Counted from the first letter of the stretch, positions 23,334 to 37,404 are shown. The stretch: 64,000 bases of DNA from Scylla paramamosain (GCF_035594125.1 NC_087171.1:20011767-20075766), one strand, 5' to 3'. Numbers and translations are program-made. The notes: generated from the letters alone by a model not told the origin.

Positions 23334-24167
23334 GAGATTCCACTCTGTCTGATGTGAGAAAATCAGACTTTTGTTTCCTTTCAAGCTATTTATTGCTACA
23401 TCAAGAAGTCTTCCGTTAAAACAATATACTTAAATTATTTCCTTTTTAATGAAAGCCCTTGAAGATCACTCAGTAAGATAGATACATAAACATCTGAAAA
23501 ATAAATAGGTAAACAAATGAATAAATAAATAAGCAAAATTCACGTAAACTGACAATTTTTTTCACATTATTTATTCAGTCATTCATTCAATTCCTTTTCT
23601 ATTTACTGTATGCGCAACAACAAGAAAAAGAAAGAAAACAACATAACGAAGACAGTAAGACATCACCATCCCTCTCTTCCTCCTCCTCCTTCACCATCTC
23701 GTCACCACCATCATCTGCATCACCACCATTACACTCCCCATCCTCATTATCACCATCCCCGCCCTGCTCTCCCGCGGACCACCATCCTCCATACAAAGAA
23801 GGGCTTCGTGGAGGGAGTGGCGGGGGACGTGGCAGGTTTTCAGGCAGAAGCGATAAAAAATGAGGTTTTACTGAGCTCTGGACAGCCTCCAAGTCCGGCT
23901 CGGGGCCGTAACCTTTCACGGACAGCGGGGGAAAAGATAGAGAGAAGAGTGGTGGGATTCTGAAAGGGGATTCTCAACCACAGCCTCCCCTGATGATGAT
24001 GGTGACGATGGTGGAGCGATGATGGTGGTGATAATGATATTGTGACGGAGGAAGCTGAAGGAGTATTGCTGTCATCATCACTGTCCAAAATAACACAAGA
24101 CGGTGGGTAATACAAACTGAGAAGGTTTTTTTTTTTTTTTTTTTTAGGAAATATGGAAAGGAATGTT

Positions 24168-24216
<49 letters not shown>

Positions 24217-24286
24217 AACAACAAGAACAAGAACAAGACGACAAAAACCAAGGAAATAGAGAAAGAGGAAGAAAAAAAGCGCTTGT

Positions 24287-24349
<63 letters not shown>
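24168..24349. repeat. (GTA)n and (CA)n cluster
   Basis: (GTA)16 at 24168-24216 and (CA)29 at 24290-24349. Confidence 0.97.
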
Positions 24350-24351
<2 letters not shown>

Positions 24352-24652
24352 AACACGCAGCCATAAACTCAGATAATTTTTCCCTTTCTGGACAAACTTT
24401 CAGGCCTTTTGTTTGTTTATCTCTTCAATTTCCAACACAATCAATTTACGGAGAGAGAATTTCTCATTCCCGTCTTCTCCCTTCTTTCTTATCCCTTCTT
24501 TACCTCTCCTCTTCTTTTCCTTCTCTTCTCCTCTACTTCCTCCCTCTTTTTCTTCCTCTTTTTCTTCTTTTTCTTCATTTTTCCTTCGTCTTGAGTTTCT
24601 TTAATAATCTTCGTCTGTTTCCTATTCTAAGTTCCCCTAATACCCAATTATG

Positions 24653-24653
24653 C

Positions 24654-24739
<86 letters not shown>

Positions 24740-24837
24740 CTCTCTCTCTCTCTCTCTCTCCTTTTCATTGGATCATGTACCTTAACTAACCTTCTCTTCC
24801 TCCTCCTTGGCACGTTATTTTGCATATTTCCTGTGAA

Positions 24838-24932
<95 letters not shown>
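24653..24932. repeat. two long (CT)n arrays
   Basis: 24653-24761 and 24839-24932, each with one or two one-base interruptions. Confidence 0.98.
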
Positions 24933-24933
<1 letters not shown>

Positions 24934-25156
24934 GTACTTAGGATTCTTATTTCATTATCTCTTCTTTCTTTTTTTACTTATTTGTTTTTCTTTCATCCTT
25001 CTTTGCTTTTCAGTCACCTTAATGTATATTTTGACAGTTGTTGTTGTTGTTGTTGTTTTTTGTTGGTAGAGGTGGTGATGGTGGTGGTGGTGGTGATGCA
25101 ATGAAACTTTCAAATACATGAGAGAAAATTGAAAGCAAATGCGAATTAAGTAAAGC

Positions 25157-25262
<106 letters not shown>

Positions 25263-25541
25263 CAAAGAAGGGAGAGAAAACCGTGTTGGCTCACTTGCTT
25301 CTTTTTGTTCGAGGTTTTTATTCCTACGTTTGTCTAGTTGAAGTTACAGTGAGTGGGAGAGGAGAGAGGGGAGAGGAAGAGAGAGGGAGTGGGGGTGAGA
25401 CGAGGAGGAAAAGAGGAAGGAAAGAAGGAGAGAAGCGAGATAACTTGAATAGCTTTTCCTTTATCACATTCATTCCTTCCTTCCTTCTCTTTCCTCCTCC
25501 TTCTTTCTCTCCCCTTCCTTGTCCTTGCGTTCCCTGACCCT

Positions 25542-25643
<102 letters not shown>

Positions 25644-25842
25644 ACGATTTTCTCTTTTCCTTTATTCTTGGTTCGCTTACAATAAATCATTCTCAGGTTT
25701 CGTCTCCTCCTTTTCCTACTTCTCCTCCTCCTCCTCCTCCTCCTCTTCCTCCTCTTCCTCCCCTTGTCTTTATCCTCCTCCTCCACTTTCACTTCCTCTT
25801 TCTTGCAAATAAGGCTTCACATTTTTCTTCGTCCTCTTCATT

Positions 25843-25962
<120 letters not shown>

Positions 25963-26314
25963 ACGCTGCATCCGCCATTCGTGGTCTTTAAATATTTTCA
26001 GCGAGACATTAATATCTTGCCATTATACCGACGCGAAATTTGGGCGATGGAGAGATAAAATGGAGAAGGGTAGAGACGAATAATGAGAGAGAGAGAGAGG
26101 GATGTAGAGAGGAGAGAGAGAGAGTGAGAGGGAGAAATAGAGGGAAGGGGGAGGTAAGTTATGTAATTGTGTAAAGGAATTTAGTATTTTTTTTCTTTCT
26201 TTTTTTTAAGTAGAGCTAATTTTTTTTTCTTTATTTTTATGTTAATGGATGTCGGAGTGTAATGAATGCTGTCGATTTTATTCTGCTTTTTTTCTTATCT
26301 ATATATATTTTTTT

Positions 26315-26457
<143 letters not shown>

Positions 26458-26501
26458 TTTAAAGAACTGAATGTGAAGTAGATTTTTAGTTTAGTTTAGG
26501 C

Positions 26502-26631
<130 letters not shown>

Positions 26632-26767
26632 AAATTAGTTACCTTGACAAAAAAAAAAAAGCAAAATCTTCAATAATGATACGAGAGAAAATCCGGTAGC
26701 AATGAATATCATCATACATATTATCATCATTATCATCACTATCATTATTATTATTTTTTTCATTGTT

Positions 26768-26801
<34 letters not shown>

Positions 26802-27114
26802 CTATTCTAACCACTATTACATTACTTTACTGTCACAATCATCTTCACCGCCATCTTTGTCACCACCCATTCGTTTCACACAGCTGGCAGTTTCCCACAC
26901 ACGCGGGGAGGCACAGCAAAAAGCGGGATGCACTGCCCCATAAAGGTAGACAAAAATGTTTAAAATTCCCCAAAACCTTCCCTTGCACAACTTAATTCTT
27001 TTTACAAAACTTTATATCCTTATTAGTAATATTTTCATGATTAGAATTTCTTATCTCTTATCGCTGATGTGCACCCTTGTAGCACGGTGTGTATTGTGTT
27101 TGGTACCGCGCACA

Positions 27115-27265
27115 AAGAAGAAGAAGAAGAAGAAGAAGAAGAAGAAGAAGAAGAAGACGAAGATGAAGACGAAGACGAAGACGAAGACGAAGACGAAGAC
27201 GAAGAAGAAGACGAAGACAAGACGAAGACAAGACGAAGACGAAGACGAAGAAGAAGAAGAAGAAG
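27115..27265. repeat. (GAA)n/(GAC)n compound repeat
   Basis: Triplet array switching from GAA to GAC-GAA and back to GAA. It lies directly upstream of the 27.4-kb LINE fragment. Confidence 0.95.
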
Positions 27266-27354
27266 GTGCCCAACAATAACAGCAACAACAACAACCACAC
27301 CACCACCATCACCACCACTACCACCAGCAACAACACTCATAAAGCTTGTAGTCT

Positions 27355-28330
27355 TCTTGCTGCCTGGTGACCGATGTCTTCTCCAACACTTCCATCTCTC
27401 TCAATCAACTTCCGCCTTTCCTTCTTCCCGGAAGTTTGCTCGCATTCAGCTTGACCCCAAGGAGGATGGCGGTCGTTCTAATTCTTCAAACTACTTCCCT
27501 ATAACTTTGACTCTCAGACTTCTTCAATCTTTTTTCACCACCTCATCCTCCCTCGTCTGGAGAGTCCTGAATCTATCAACTCGACAATGTGGTTCCGGGA
27601 AAGGGCAATCCACTGACGGACTGATTTTTCTTACCCGAATCATGGTCATCTTTGTTTGAGGGGATTCTACTTCTACTCCTACTATTTCGTCACGGATATA
27701 AATGCCATTGTACATGCACTAAGGTCTTTATTCAGACACGCTTCGCTATCTTGCCACGACTTTTTTCAAAGGCCACAGAGATGGTTAGCTGTGTTTTCAA
27801 GAGTGTTTCTCCAGTTATTAATATAGAAATTTTGTTAATCTCTCACAAGAACCGTAAAAAACAGCTTTAAATCCGTATGGACTCAACTAGAGCCTTTTGA
27901 AAATAGTGGAGGTACACCACAGAAGATGGTTCTAAGACACGTGGCAATTCTTAAGTATACTCGTTGGGTGTAAAAACTGTTTTCTTTCTTTACCTTTTAC
28001 TCAAGTTTTCTTTTTATTTCTGTTTTGCCTGTGCTATTGGCTCGGATATAGAAGATTCCAAAGTCTGGCACGAGTCGCGCTCCTAAAACAACACACAAAT
28101 AATATTGTTCTCAACACTTAACTCCAAATTTCCTTTCTGGTCGTTCTGCTGCTGCTGTGATAGATGGCCACTCAGCTAAACCAATCAATACATCACTTTC
28201 ACAACGCGTTCTATCACACAGCCGAACTAGCAGCAATTTTATTTTTCTTCCCCATGACTGTTTGGAGTTTTGTGCCTCATTCTGACACGTGCATTTCAAC
28301 AAACATTAAACTGATTGAAAGGAAAAATGG
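27355..28330 (+). mobile_element. decayed non-LTR reverse transcriptase (LINE) fragment
   Basis: Around 27410-27656 the plus strand reads FPSSRKFARIQLDPKEDGGR, then SNSSNYFPITLTLRLLQSFF, then QCGSGKGQSTDGLIFLTRI. This follows the fingers-domain order of LINE reverse transcriptases (P-x-x-W/F-K...PK, NYRPI-LT, Q-GF-RST-DLL). A stop ends the frame. Downstream, FFFPMTVWSFVPHSDT near 28.24 kb resembles the C-terminal F-P-M/R-T-V-R-x-W-N-S-L-P motif. The body between is largely deleted and broken. Confidence 0.55.
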
Positions 28331-28475
28331 GGGAAGACAATTTTTATCCCTACTCTTTTCCTTTGAGTTGTCTGATTCATTTTGACACACGAGTATTTCA
28401 AAAAACATAAAACTGACTGAAAGGAAAGATGGGGAAAGACTAAATTCTTATCCTATTCTTTTCTTTTGAGATGAC
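28274..28475 (+). repeat. ~100-bp tandem duplication
   Basis: ATTCTGACACGTGCATTTCAACAAACATTAAACTGA...GGGG(G)AAGAC...CCTTTGAG recurs about 100 bp later with ~80% identity. It lies at the end of the LINE relic. Confidence 0.7.
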
Positions 28476-29397
28476 TGTTTTCCATCATTTTCTGCCATTT
28501 GCCCACAGTCCATCTCCTCCATAGGCGTTAAACGACTCTCTAACAAATCCTATGAAGCGACAAACTTCCGATTTTTCTACGATTTCTGAACGAGTGAATA
28601 AAAACCTCGTCACTTTCAATCCCTCACTTTATCAGCTAGGCGCATCCTTTCTTCCTTCTCTTCCTCTTCAATAACATTCAAATAACTCTCCCACGCTGAA
28701 AAGAATTCTCGGGTTTGTCCTTTACTAAAATATTGTGACTGAAAATTCGCACCACACTCGATTTAAAGCAGATTCCCGGAAGCTTCGTGTTCTGCTTCAT
28801 ATCCGTCAGTTTATCTTGATCTCCCTCCTGCATGTTAACTTTATAAAATATCCTTTCCGAACCTCCTCTCGTACACGGAAGTTCAGTACACAGTGGAGTT
28901 TAATGCTATTCGTCTCTTCAAATATCTCTCTTCCCGTCTTCTCTCTCTCGTAGTCTGACACGAAGTTGGATATTTGATTCAGATTTCCAATGTTACTTGC
29001 TTCCTGAATTCCTGGTTGAAATGTCTCGTGGAAATGTAAAAAGTAAATGGGGAATGAAGAAAGAGAAAGACTGCAAAAAGGGATGGACAAATGCAGATTG
29101 GATTTAATTGTTTGCAGCAGGAGGTTTAATCATACAGGGAACGACCAACAAATAGCTATATAAATAACAAGTAAGGAGTATATAAGTAAAATAAATAAAC
29201 AACAAGACATCAACAAAAGCTACTTACTATTCATGGATAACAAAATAAGGTAAAATAATTCACAATAAGAAAATATTCAACTCAGACACGTCAAAACACA
29301 AGTCTTAACACCTGCACGTACAAAGCAAATGTCTCCTTAATCAAGAGACTTAAGTTCCTGAGCCTTATGCCAATGAGACATTAAATATACTATCAAA

Positions 29398-29438
<41 letters not shown>

Positions 29439-29629
29439 GCATTTTTATCCTTCCTCCCTTCGTTTCCCCCGGTCAACAAGATTTTTACACACTTTTCTTC
29501 CTCCTCTTTCTCCTCCGGGTGTTGTTTCATCTTTCTTCTTCTCCCTCTCCCTTTCCTTTCTCGTCTTGCTCTCTTCCCATCTTCCTTCTTTCCGGCAAAG
29601 GAGAACGGTTATCTAAATTTAGTGCCAGC

Positions 29630-29800
29630 CAAGCCAGACCACCACAGCAGCACGCAGGGACGAGGGACGACCCGTGTTGACTGCGCGCAATCGATGCCAC
29701 CCAGGCGACGCGGCGGACCAGCAACAAACGACACTCGGGCAGCGGCGGGGAGGCGGGCTTGGGGCGGCGGAGCGGGAGGAAGATAGGAAGGCCAGTACCG
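29630..29800. other. GC- and CpG-rich segment
   Basis: Contains many CG dinucleotides (ACGACCCGTG, GCGCGCAATCG, GGCGACGCGGCGGAC, GGGGCGGCGGAGCGGG) in an otherwise AT-rich intron. Could be a regulatory element or an unrecognised 5' exon. No conserved domain is visible on either strand. Confidence 0.4.
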
Positions 29801-30695
29801 CGGTAGCTCTTGTTGGGGGTGGGTGTTACTTATGCTGCTCCAATGTCTCCGTTTTCTTTTTCTTTTTTTTTTTTTTTTTTTTTTCCTTCTTTTTCTTGCG
29901 TTATTGATTTTTTTTTTACTTTTTTGTTTTCTTTTTTTTGTTTGTTATGTCTTTCTTATTTCATGTCTTTGTTTTGTCTTGTTTTTCTCTCTTTTTTTTG
30001 TTTGTTTTTTTGCATATTTCTGCCTTCAATTTTTTTCCCCTTTTTTTCTTCCCCTTTTTGTTCTTGGTGTTATTCTCATGTGCTTCCATGGATTTTTGCT
30101 TATCTTTCATTTTTACTTATTTCTGTTTCTTTGCATCACCACCCTTCAATTTTTTTCCGTTCTTTTATTTTCTTGTCCGTTTCATTTCGATTCCTTTGCT
30201 TTTTAGAACCCATCTTTACTCCCTCTCCCTCTCTCCCTCTCTCTCTCATACCCCTTCAACCCTCCAATCGTGACCTCCGCTGTGCTGTGGGTCAGTGAAT
30301 TTAAAGCCACTGGCACGGCAATCAGTCTCCAGGGTCAACATTTGCACTACTACTCATGCACGCACACAAGCCTGGCCATATTTTCCCATTGCCATTCGTC
30401 AATCCTTATGTTACTAGTACCCAGCCAGTGATGGGAGCGTTGAGAAAGGGAGGGAAGGAGAGAGAGAGAGGGAGGGAGGGGCGGGAAAGACTAAAAATAG
30501 GATATAAAAAGCGAAAGAATTAAAATGAGGCAGGCAATAAGATAAAAGTCAAAAGAAAGGACAAAAAAAAATAAGGAAGTAGAAGAAAATGTAAAGAAAA
30601 AGAAGGGGACAAACTGAAGACATGCAAAACTACAAGTACATAAGTAAACACGTGTACAAGTAATTTAATTTCAGCTAAGTTACACGTGCATCTAT

Positions 30696-30697
30696 AC

Positions 30698-30736
<39 letters not shown>

Positions 30737-30746
30737 ACCAGCCACC
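30696..30746. repeat. (CAGC)n tetranucleotide repeat
   Basis: About 10 CAGC/CCAG units with minor changes. It is followed by a GC-richer stretch to 30930 containing a 53-codon basic plus-strand frame (30790-30951) of no recognised family. Confidence 0.9.
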
Positions 30747-31403
30747 CATCTTAGCGAGAGGAGAGAAGCACTGGGCCCTTCACGGGGAGATGCAATACAG
30801 CAAATCGAACGTGGTGAGATTGACACAGGCGGCAAGAGTCCTCGTGCCGAAGCTCAGGGCGACGTGTCACGAGAACAGGAGGCGCCGCGACCACGATAGC
30901 ACGTCAGCTCCTGCCGGGGTGAACTCGACACTTGAAGGCTCTGATATTTAGTGAATGGCTGCAGACTTGTTTTTTTCTTTTCTTTCCTTTTTTTTTTTTT
31001 TTAGGGGGGAGGGGGTGTTGTCCTTTTAAGGGATTAGCAGCTTCAGTGTGTTTTTTTTTTGTTTTTGGTTGCTGTTGGTTAAAAGCCTTTCTTGCGTAAA
31101 TAAATAAAGCAATCAGTAAAGTAAGTAAATAAACAATGATAAAAATAATAATAAAAAGAAAAGGAGGAAAATTAATATGAATGAATAAATAGACAAATAT
31201 GCAAATACACAATCAAAAGCAAAATAATGCAACAAACTACCTTTCGTTACGCCCCAAGCTATTCCCCCTCTCTATCCATCCTACTGAGGGACAGAAGCCT
31301 TCTCCAGGAAGGGGAACAGCATCGGGTCCAGCGCCGCCACTGCGTGTAACCCTGCCTTCCTATTTCACCAAACCTCCATTAATTACCCGTAATGCTGCAA
31401 ACT

Positions 31404-31564
<161 letters not shown>

Positions 31565-34500
31565 AGCTTCGTCGACTGGTGGATCAAGACTAAGGGAAGC
31601 TGACCAAAAGTTTCTATAATATATTCTGTAGTGCGACAACTCCAGTTTGCAGTACACGCTCGCATCCTCCTGGACTAGAACTTGTGTCGCACAGTTCACA
31701 GGAGATGCAGACTCTGACCCGTCCAGTTCTTCTTAATTTTTTTTCAGATTTTCTTTCTCTTTCGGTGACTGAGTAAGCAGGTCGGCGATCATTAGCATTG
31801 AAATGACCTGCAAGCTTTTTCAACGATTCCCTTGACATAGGTAACTATCCCAGACTCTTCTCGGCGACCCGTTGGCTTGCACGGATAGTCTTACGCTGGC
31901 TGAGCTCCAAGGAAATTCGACATCACAACTTCCCCTCGCTCTCCGCTGCCTCACTTTGGCGACCTCCAGTAACGTCGCTGATACTTTAACTTTGTACGGT
32001 TTCTAAGTGATGTGGACTACGGAAAAATTTGATACACCGCCGTACGTTTTCTATTTTGAAACTGCTTCTTTCATAAGTGTTGTTGATAATGATGTTCGAA
32101 ATTCGGACGTAGACAGGATTTGTGGAGCTTCGGGAAGACGTAAGCTTTTTAGAACGCCTCTCCAGCCATTCAGAGCCTGGAATGATAAAAAAATAAACAA
32201 GAGTACGTTTGTAAGCAGAGGTTCCGTGACCGAGACACAGCTTGTAGGCGGCTATCTCAGAGGCGGTACATGCAATTACGTCGCCTCGGCTATGGTTGCC
32301 TTCCGTGTGGGGGAACATTCCTGGAGGTAAGTATATAGAATCATCCCCTTTACAGGCCACATATGCCAGTCAAGGTATGTGAGGAAATATGAGGAATGAA
32401 GCTAAATGTATGTTTCTGTCTCGTGGACAATGAACGCTGGGGCCAAAAACAACCTCATCCCCGCCACTTCCCCCACCCCCAAGGCTGCACGCGACTGATA
32501 ACGAAAATATAGTACCAGCAAACCTACTTCTCTTCGATGACCTGACACTGGGCTCAATACAAATAGGTTTCAGTTTCTTAGGGTGCAGCTCCATCACTTT
32601 AACTTCGCCACATCAAAAGAAAACCCAGTCAATGTATAGATATCTTTCTACAATATCCTAATTCTAGACTCAACTCCAATAGATTCCGTGGTCTTACAGC
32701 TCAGTTATATTAGTTCTTAACCTCTAGTAATTCACAGAAAGGCCAGTTTATGATTCCACAAGAGGTTCAAACGATTCAGGCAAGCGTTGACTCCGGATCG
32801 CCTTTGTCACGACGCGGGATTGGCAGGCTTTGTCCCGCACGCGTCCTAAGCCCTGTGGTATTTCCATTTTCTGTTGGAGGTACTCGTTGAATAGTGCCGG
32901 ACCATGGGCTCACCTCGTGCTTTTGGGTAAAGAAGAGGAATTGCATGCAGGGAGTTCATTAGAGCCACGGGAGACGGAGAAAGTTGTAAATCCATGGGTG
33001 TCGACGTCCTGAATGTCATGGCACAGCGGGAAGGTGAGGTAACAGATAAAGGTGCATTACTCCTCGGCACAAAAACATTATATTGACTAAAAATTTGAAG
33101 GTAGTGGGATTGTCGCATAGTCCTGTGGCGTGAGACGAGGAGCGTGTTGGCTACTGTCAGTAGTAGTCAGGGTCAGCAATATCTGGAGTCGTAATATCCG
33201 TAATAAACTCAGGAAATGATAACTACTATGCCATTTTTTTTATAGCAAAGTGATGCAATTTTGTTATGAATTGTGACATCCGACGAATCCAGCCCTTCAC
33301 ACCGCAGCACTGCACCTGCGCCGCGTGTCCCGGGCACCTGCTGCAAGTTTACTGTTCTCCTTCGTTTACGAACTCGACCAAATGATGTTTTTAAATATTT
33401 TAAATATAAAGTAAAGCAAGGCTTCATGGTCTTCGAGAGCAGCAACCTGCTTTGAATTATTCAGCATCCTATATTTTATTACAAGGATGAGATTCTATTT
33501 ATTTCCTGGAAAATTCCAGGCACGTCCAAGAAGCCAAAGTTTCCTGGTGCAGGGCGAGCCACCCGCTGCTCCACCAGCAAGACGGCAGAATGTTTACACT
33601 TCAAACTTAGTCTCAAATTTTCCACTGCTGGACCGGCTGTTGGTGGTCTGCACCTTGTGTTGAAACTCCTTCATGAGGCGGTGCGATGATGTCATTATTT
33701 ATCCTCCGCAGGATCGGAAATGTTTGACTGATCGACTGATACTAATTATAAATTCATACTGCACACACACTATTTTGAAGTCAAACTCTACACTCGGCTG
33801 AGTCAAAGCCTACACAAACCTTCCTCGCCAGTGTGTAAGTCAGTAAGATATATCAGACACTGTCGCTGATTTAAAAAAAAAAAAAAAAACTACTGTAAGA
33901 GGCGATGTTTGTTAATCTTAGGGATATGACAACACGACTATTTTCCGATTCATCTACGTACAAAGTTATAGCCATTCTGTGCTATTTTAGTCACGACGAA
34001 TCTCCTTCCCTTTTGACATTCGGACAGCGTGCCGTAAACCAATAAGTCACGAGATAGACTCCTACTTATGTCTGACAAATGCGAAAGGGTTCGGCAGTAA
34101 AAGCAAAAGGAGCCTTCACATCTTTCACCTCCCTTTATTTATGTCGCTCGTGAACCTAAATCTTCTAGCGCCTACAACTCGTCCTACACACCTGTCTGCA
34201 CAAGACAAGGAAAGCTCAAGGTAAGGTAAAACTCAGATGAAAATAGTATGCAGACCGAACTAAATTATGAAAAGAGATATTTAAGCGTTTCTAAAAGCTA
34301 TCCCTCCACACGAGATCCAGGATTCAAAACTTCAAAACTAAGAACATTTTTGTAGTAAAGATATTGTTCAGATAAACTTCACTGAAATGATAACCGCACT
34401 TTGCTTTACACAAGGAAGTGATTTATCCTGATGCAATACTTTAATATCTCTGCCAAGTGACTGCCTTCTGAGCGAGTACTGATCAAACTAGTGACAAGAG

Positions 34501-35685
34501 TATTCGTTTGTTCACCATAATCTCAAAGGAGCTCCTCTGAATAATGGAAAACAGGTTCCTTTGGTTCCAGTTTCCCATTTTCATCAAAAAAATCGAATGA
34601 AAATTTAAAAGTTCATGGAAAGTCAAATATGGACAACACACTGGCTACTCTGAGATGTAGAGTTATTGGTATGAGTCAAGGGAAAGTGTGTGGCTTTGCA
34701 AAGATGTTTTGTATGCGAATGCCCAGCAGAGACCATTACGAACTGGAGTGGAGAAGTAATGACACGACCAAAACGAGAGAGAACAGTCATCTTGTGTAAA
34801 ACTACTTGAAAGAAAGCAGTTTATTAGAACACTGCACAATAACGGAGGCTGTTTCTGCTACGACTGTGGAGAATGTTCGCATGCGTTTTGGAAGCCAAAA
34901 AATTACCTTGGAAAGAAACATGGAAACTCTTAATAACTAAAGAACAGTAGTATTGTGGTATTATACTTCAAAGAAACTAAAACATCACTACTACAAGGGC
35001 CGGAGAGATGAGAAGTGAGATAAACCTGAAAGTTCACATGTTGCATTTCCATTTAGATCACCTTCTTGATAGCCTTGGTGCTCTGCGTCAAGAAGAGACC
35101 AATACCACACACCACAGTGAAATAACGTGGAGCAAACAGACAACTAGACCTAGATCATATAAAGAGGTTCGCAGTGGTGACCTAGAACTGACAGGCGGCG
35201 ACCAGAAATGAGTGAGTTGAAACAATTGAAGCATAGGGGTTTTTGAAGATAATGATGGAGGTATTAGGAAAAACTGAAGATTGATGTAGAGAATTGACAG
35301 GTAATAGTAAGATGCATCGCTGCTGTATAAAAAGACTAAAAAAAATAAAATAAATAAAAAAAACAATGAGTAATACGTACCAAGGAACCAATTATGTAGT
35401 GTTGTAAACTCAGCAAGGCACAGTAATCGCTAACAAAGACTAACAGGGGGGAAAAAAATGAACTCTCCGGAACTTTTGCTTATATGTTCCGAAACTCGTG
35501 TATATTTGTATTTATTTTTATTTCCTTGGTCTTTTATTTTTTACTAATTATTTAACGGTTAATGTATTCTAGCGTGAAGTAACATTTTTTTTTATCGATA
35601 TCGACTGGAAGAGAACTTAACAACAAAGCAAATTAAGAACCTGAATAACCCTTTAAAAAAAAACTATACTACTACGACTACTACA

Positions 35686-35721
<36 letters not shown>
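35686..35721. repeat. (AAT)n microsatellite
   Basis: 12 AAT units. Confidence 0.95.
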
Positions 35722-35722
<1 letters not shown>

Positions 35723-35890
35723 TCTTACTCAGAAAACAGCGGCCTGGAAAACAAAAAGGCAGCGCCATTAGCGACAACCCGATGACCGTTTTCTTCAAGC
35801 GTCTCTTACGGGCAGTAATTATCCTTCCCTCGCCCATCACAGCTCCACTTTTCCTCCATTTCTTTCTCCACCTCTTACTTACCGCGCGCA

Positions 35891-35891
<1 letters not shown>

Positions 35892-35934
<43 letters not shown>
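35892..35934. repeat. (CT)n microsatellite
   Basis: About 21 CT units. Confidence 0.96.
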
Positions 35935-35936
<2 letters not shown>

Positions 35937-36975
35937 CTGAAAAATAAATAAATGAGCTCCAAGGAGAGAGAAAAACTGGAGATTTAGAGCACAGCAGCGA
36001 CGCAGTACTCGTGAAAAGAAGAAGAAAAACAGTAATGCGACCATCAACAAAAACAAATGAAAAAAAAATAACTGTCTCTTGGAGTGAAAAGCGTCATTTT
36101 GCTTCAGAAGGAAAAAAATGTATAGTAGATAAATGGCAAGGCTTTTTTTTTTTTCGTCCCTTCTCGTTCAACTCTTTTGTTTGTTGTTATTGTTCTGTTG
36201 TTAAGACGTTCATTTCGTAGATTTTTGCGATAACAGACGATTAAAGGCTAAAATACAACCAGAGGAAAATACATATACATAATAGATAAAATGATAAGAT
36301 ATTTTTCCTCCCTTCCCTTTGAACTCTTTTATTGTTAATGTGAGTATGACAGTCATTCCGTAATATTTTGTGATACTAGACGACTAATGACACAAAGCAC
36401 AGTCACAAAAACTTAGGAACTCGATACAATAACCCATTTAATTGACAGTGAAGCATTCCGATTATTATTCACTTGTATATAATGCAAGTACCAATGACAC
36501 AAAGAAATACACAATCAGAATAACGTACGTGTCCCTACACACTAAAAAAAAAATATAAAAGTAAGCGAACAAACCTCATTTCTTTAACTCCACTCCACTC
36601 CAGACAGTTAGACTACGTGCAAACCCAATTAAGGAATATACTGTAGTAGAAAGACACGAGTAACTCCCAAGAAAAAAAAAAACAGGAGAATAAAAGAAAA
36701 GGACGAGGACAAGGAGAGTAAATAGACAAAATGAGTAAAAAAGAAGTTAAAGAATAACAAGGAGGAAGCGGGAAAAAAAAAGAGTGAAGTAGTAATGACC
36801 CCCCCCAACACACGGTGCACTCCCACCCTACTTGACAATAGACAGTACTCATCCGCACCTCAAGACACCGCAACACCTGGGAGACGTAACTCAGTGCATG
36901 AGACTAAACATAACGAAGAGAGCAGGACGTTGTACTGAAGAGAAGAGAAGAGAAGAGAAGAGAAGCAACCGAAAG

Positions 36976-37215
36976 CACTCACCATGGAGACGTAGAATCG
37001 GTTTATAATTTAGGAAATGGCATTATGAACGAATTTTTCCTTTCCTTTTCACTAATTTCCTCATGGCCTGTCCTCAAAAGTAAAGAGAGATAAACAAAAC
37101 GTGTAAACAAGGTACAAAACGATAGGGAATAACATAATGAACGATTTTTTTTTCTTTTTCACCAATTCCCTCATGAACAAGAGAGATAAACAGCACAGGA
37201 CACTCACCGTGGAAA
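36976..37215 (-). repeat. diverged duplication that includes the PDZ1 exon donor
   Basis: CACTCACCATGGAGAC at 36976 resembles CACTCACCGTGGAAAC at 37201 (the true donor). Between them, CATTATGAACGA-TTTTT...CCTCATG and AAGAGAGATAAACA each occur twice. Confidence 0.6.
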
Positions 37216-37372
37216 CCTGATGGTGGTGTAGCCTCGGGTTGTATTCAGGGGGTGGGGAGGTGGCGCGGCCGTCGGCAGTGACCCACGAGTAGGTCTGAGC
37301 CACCACCACCGGCGCCGGCAGCTGGCTCGTCGTCGCCACCGTCAGCGTTACCTCCTCCGCGGACTTCAGCAG
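37208..37372 (-). CDS. dysc: dysc/whirlin exon: end of PDZ1 plus PDZ1-PDZ2 linker
   Basis: Internal exon, 165 bp, 55 codons, phase 0 at both ends. Read on the minus strand, acceptor ...tctttacag precedes CTGCTGAAGTCC and ACG is followed by donor gtgagtgtcc. The protein begins LLKSAEEVTLTV, the end of the PDZ alpha-B helix and last beta strand, as in whirlin where the helix reads ALKGSKKLVLSV. Then comes a linker with QTYSWVTADGRATSPPPEY; whirlin has a tyrosine-tryptophan-valine...GRS-SPP linker at the same place. Whirlin/dyschronic is a cytoplasmic PDZ scaffold. In vertebrates it organises stereocilia and the periciliary Usher complex; in Drosophila it acts at synapses and in the circadian output pathway. 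Vertebrate PDZD7 is a close paralogue, so the symbol names the family. The preceding PDZ1 exon was not found in the window. Confidence 0.88.
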
Positions 37373-37404
37373 CTGTAAAGAGTTGGCGCCATTATTGCTA
37401 CTTG

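Noticed and set aside
29810..30298. 162-codon Phe-rich frame resembling a membrane protein
   Set aside because: T-rich low-complexity DNA gives Phe/Leu/Ser in every frame, and the frame has no loops, charges or homology pattern.
33602..33695. Short minus frame MTSSHRLMKEFQHKVQ...
   Set aside because: Looks protein-like but has 33 codons, a stop on each side and no good splice sites.
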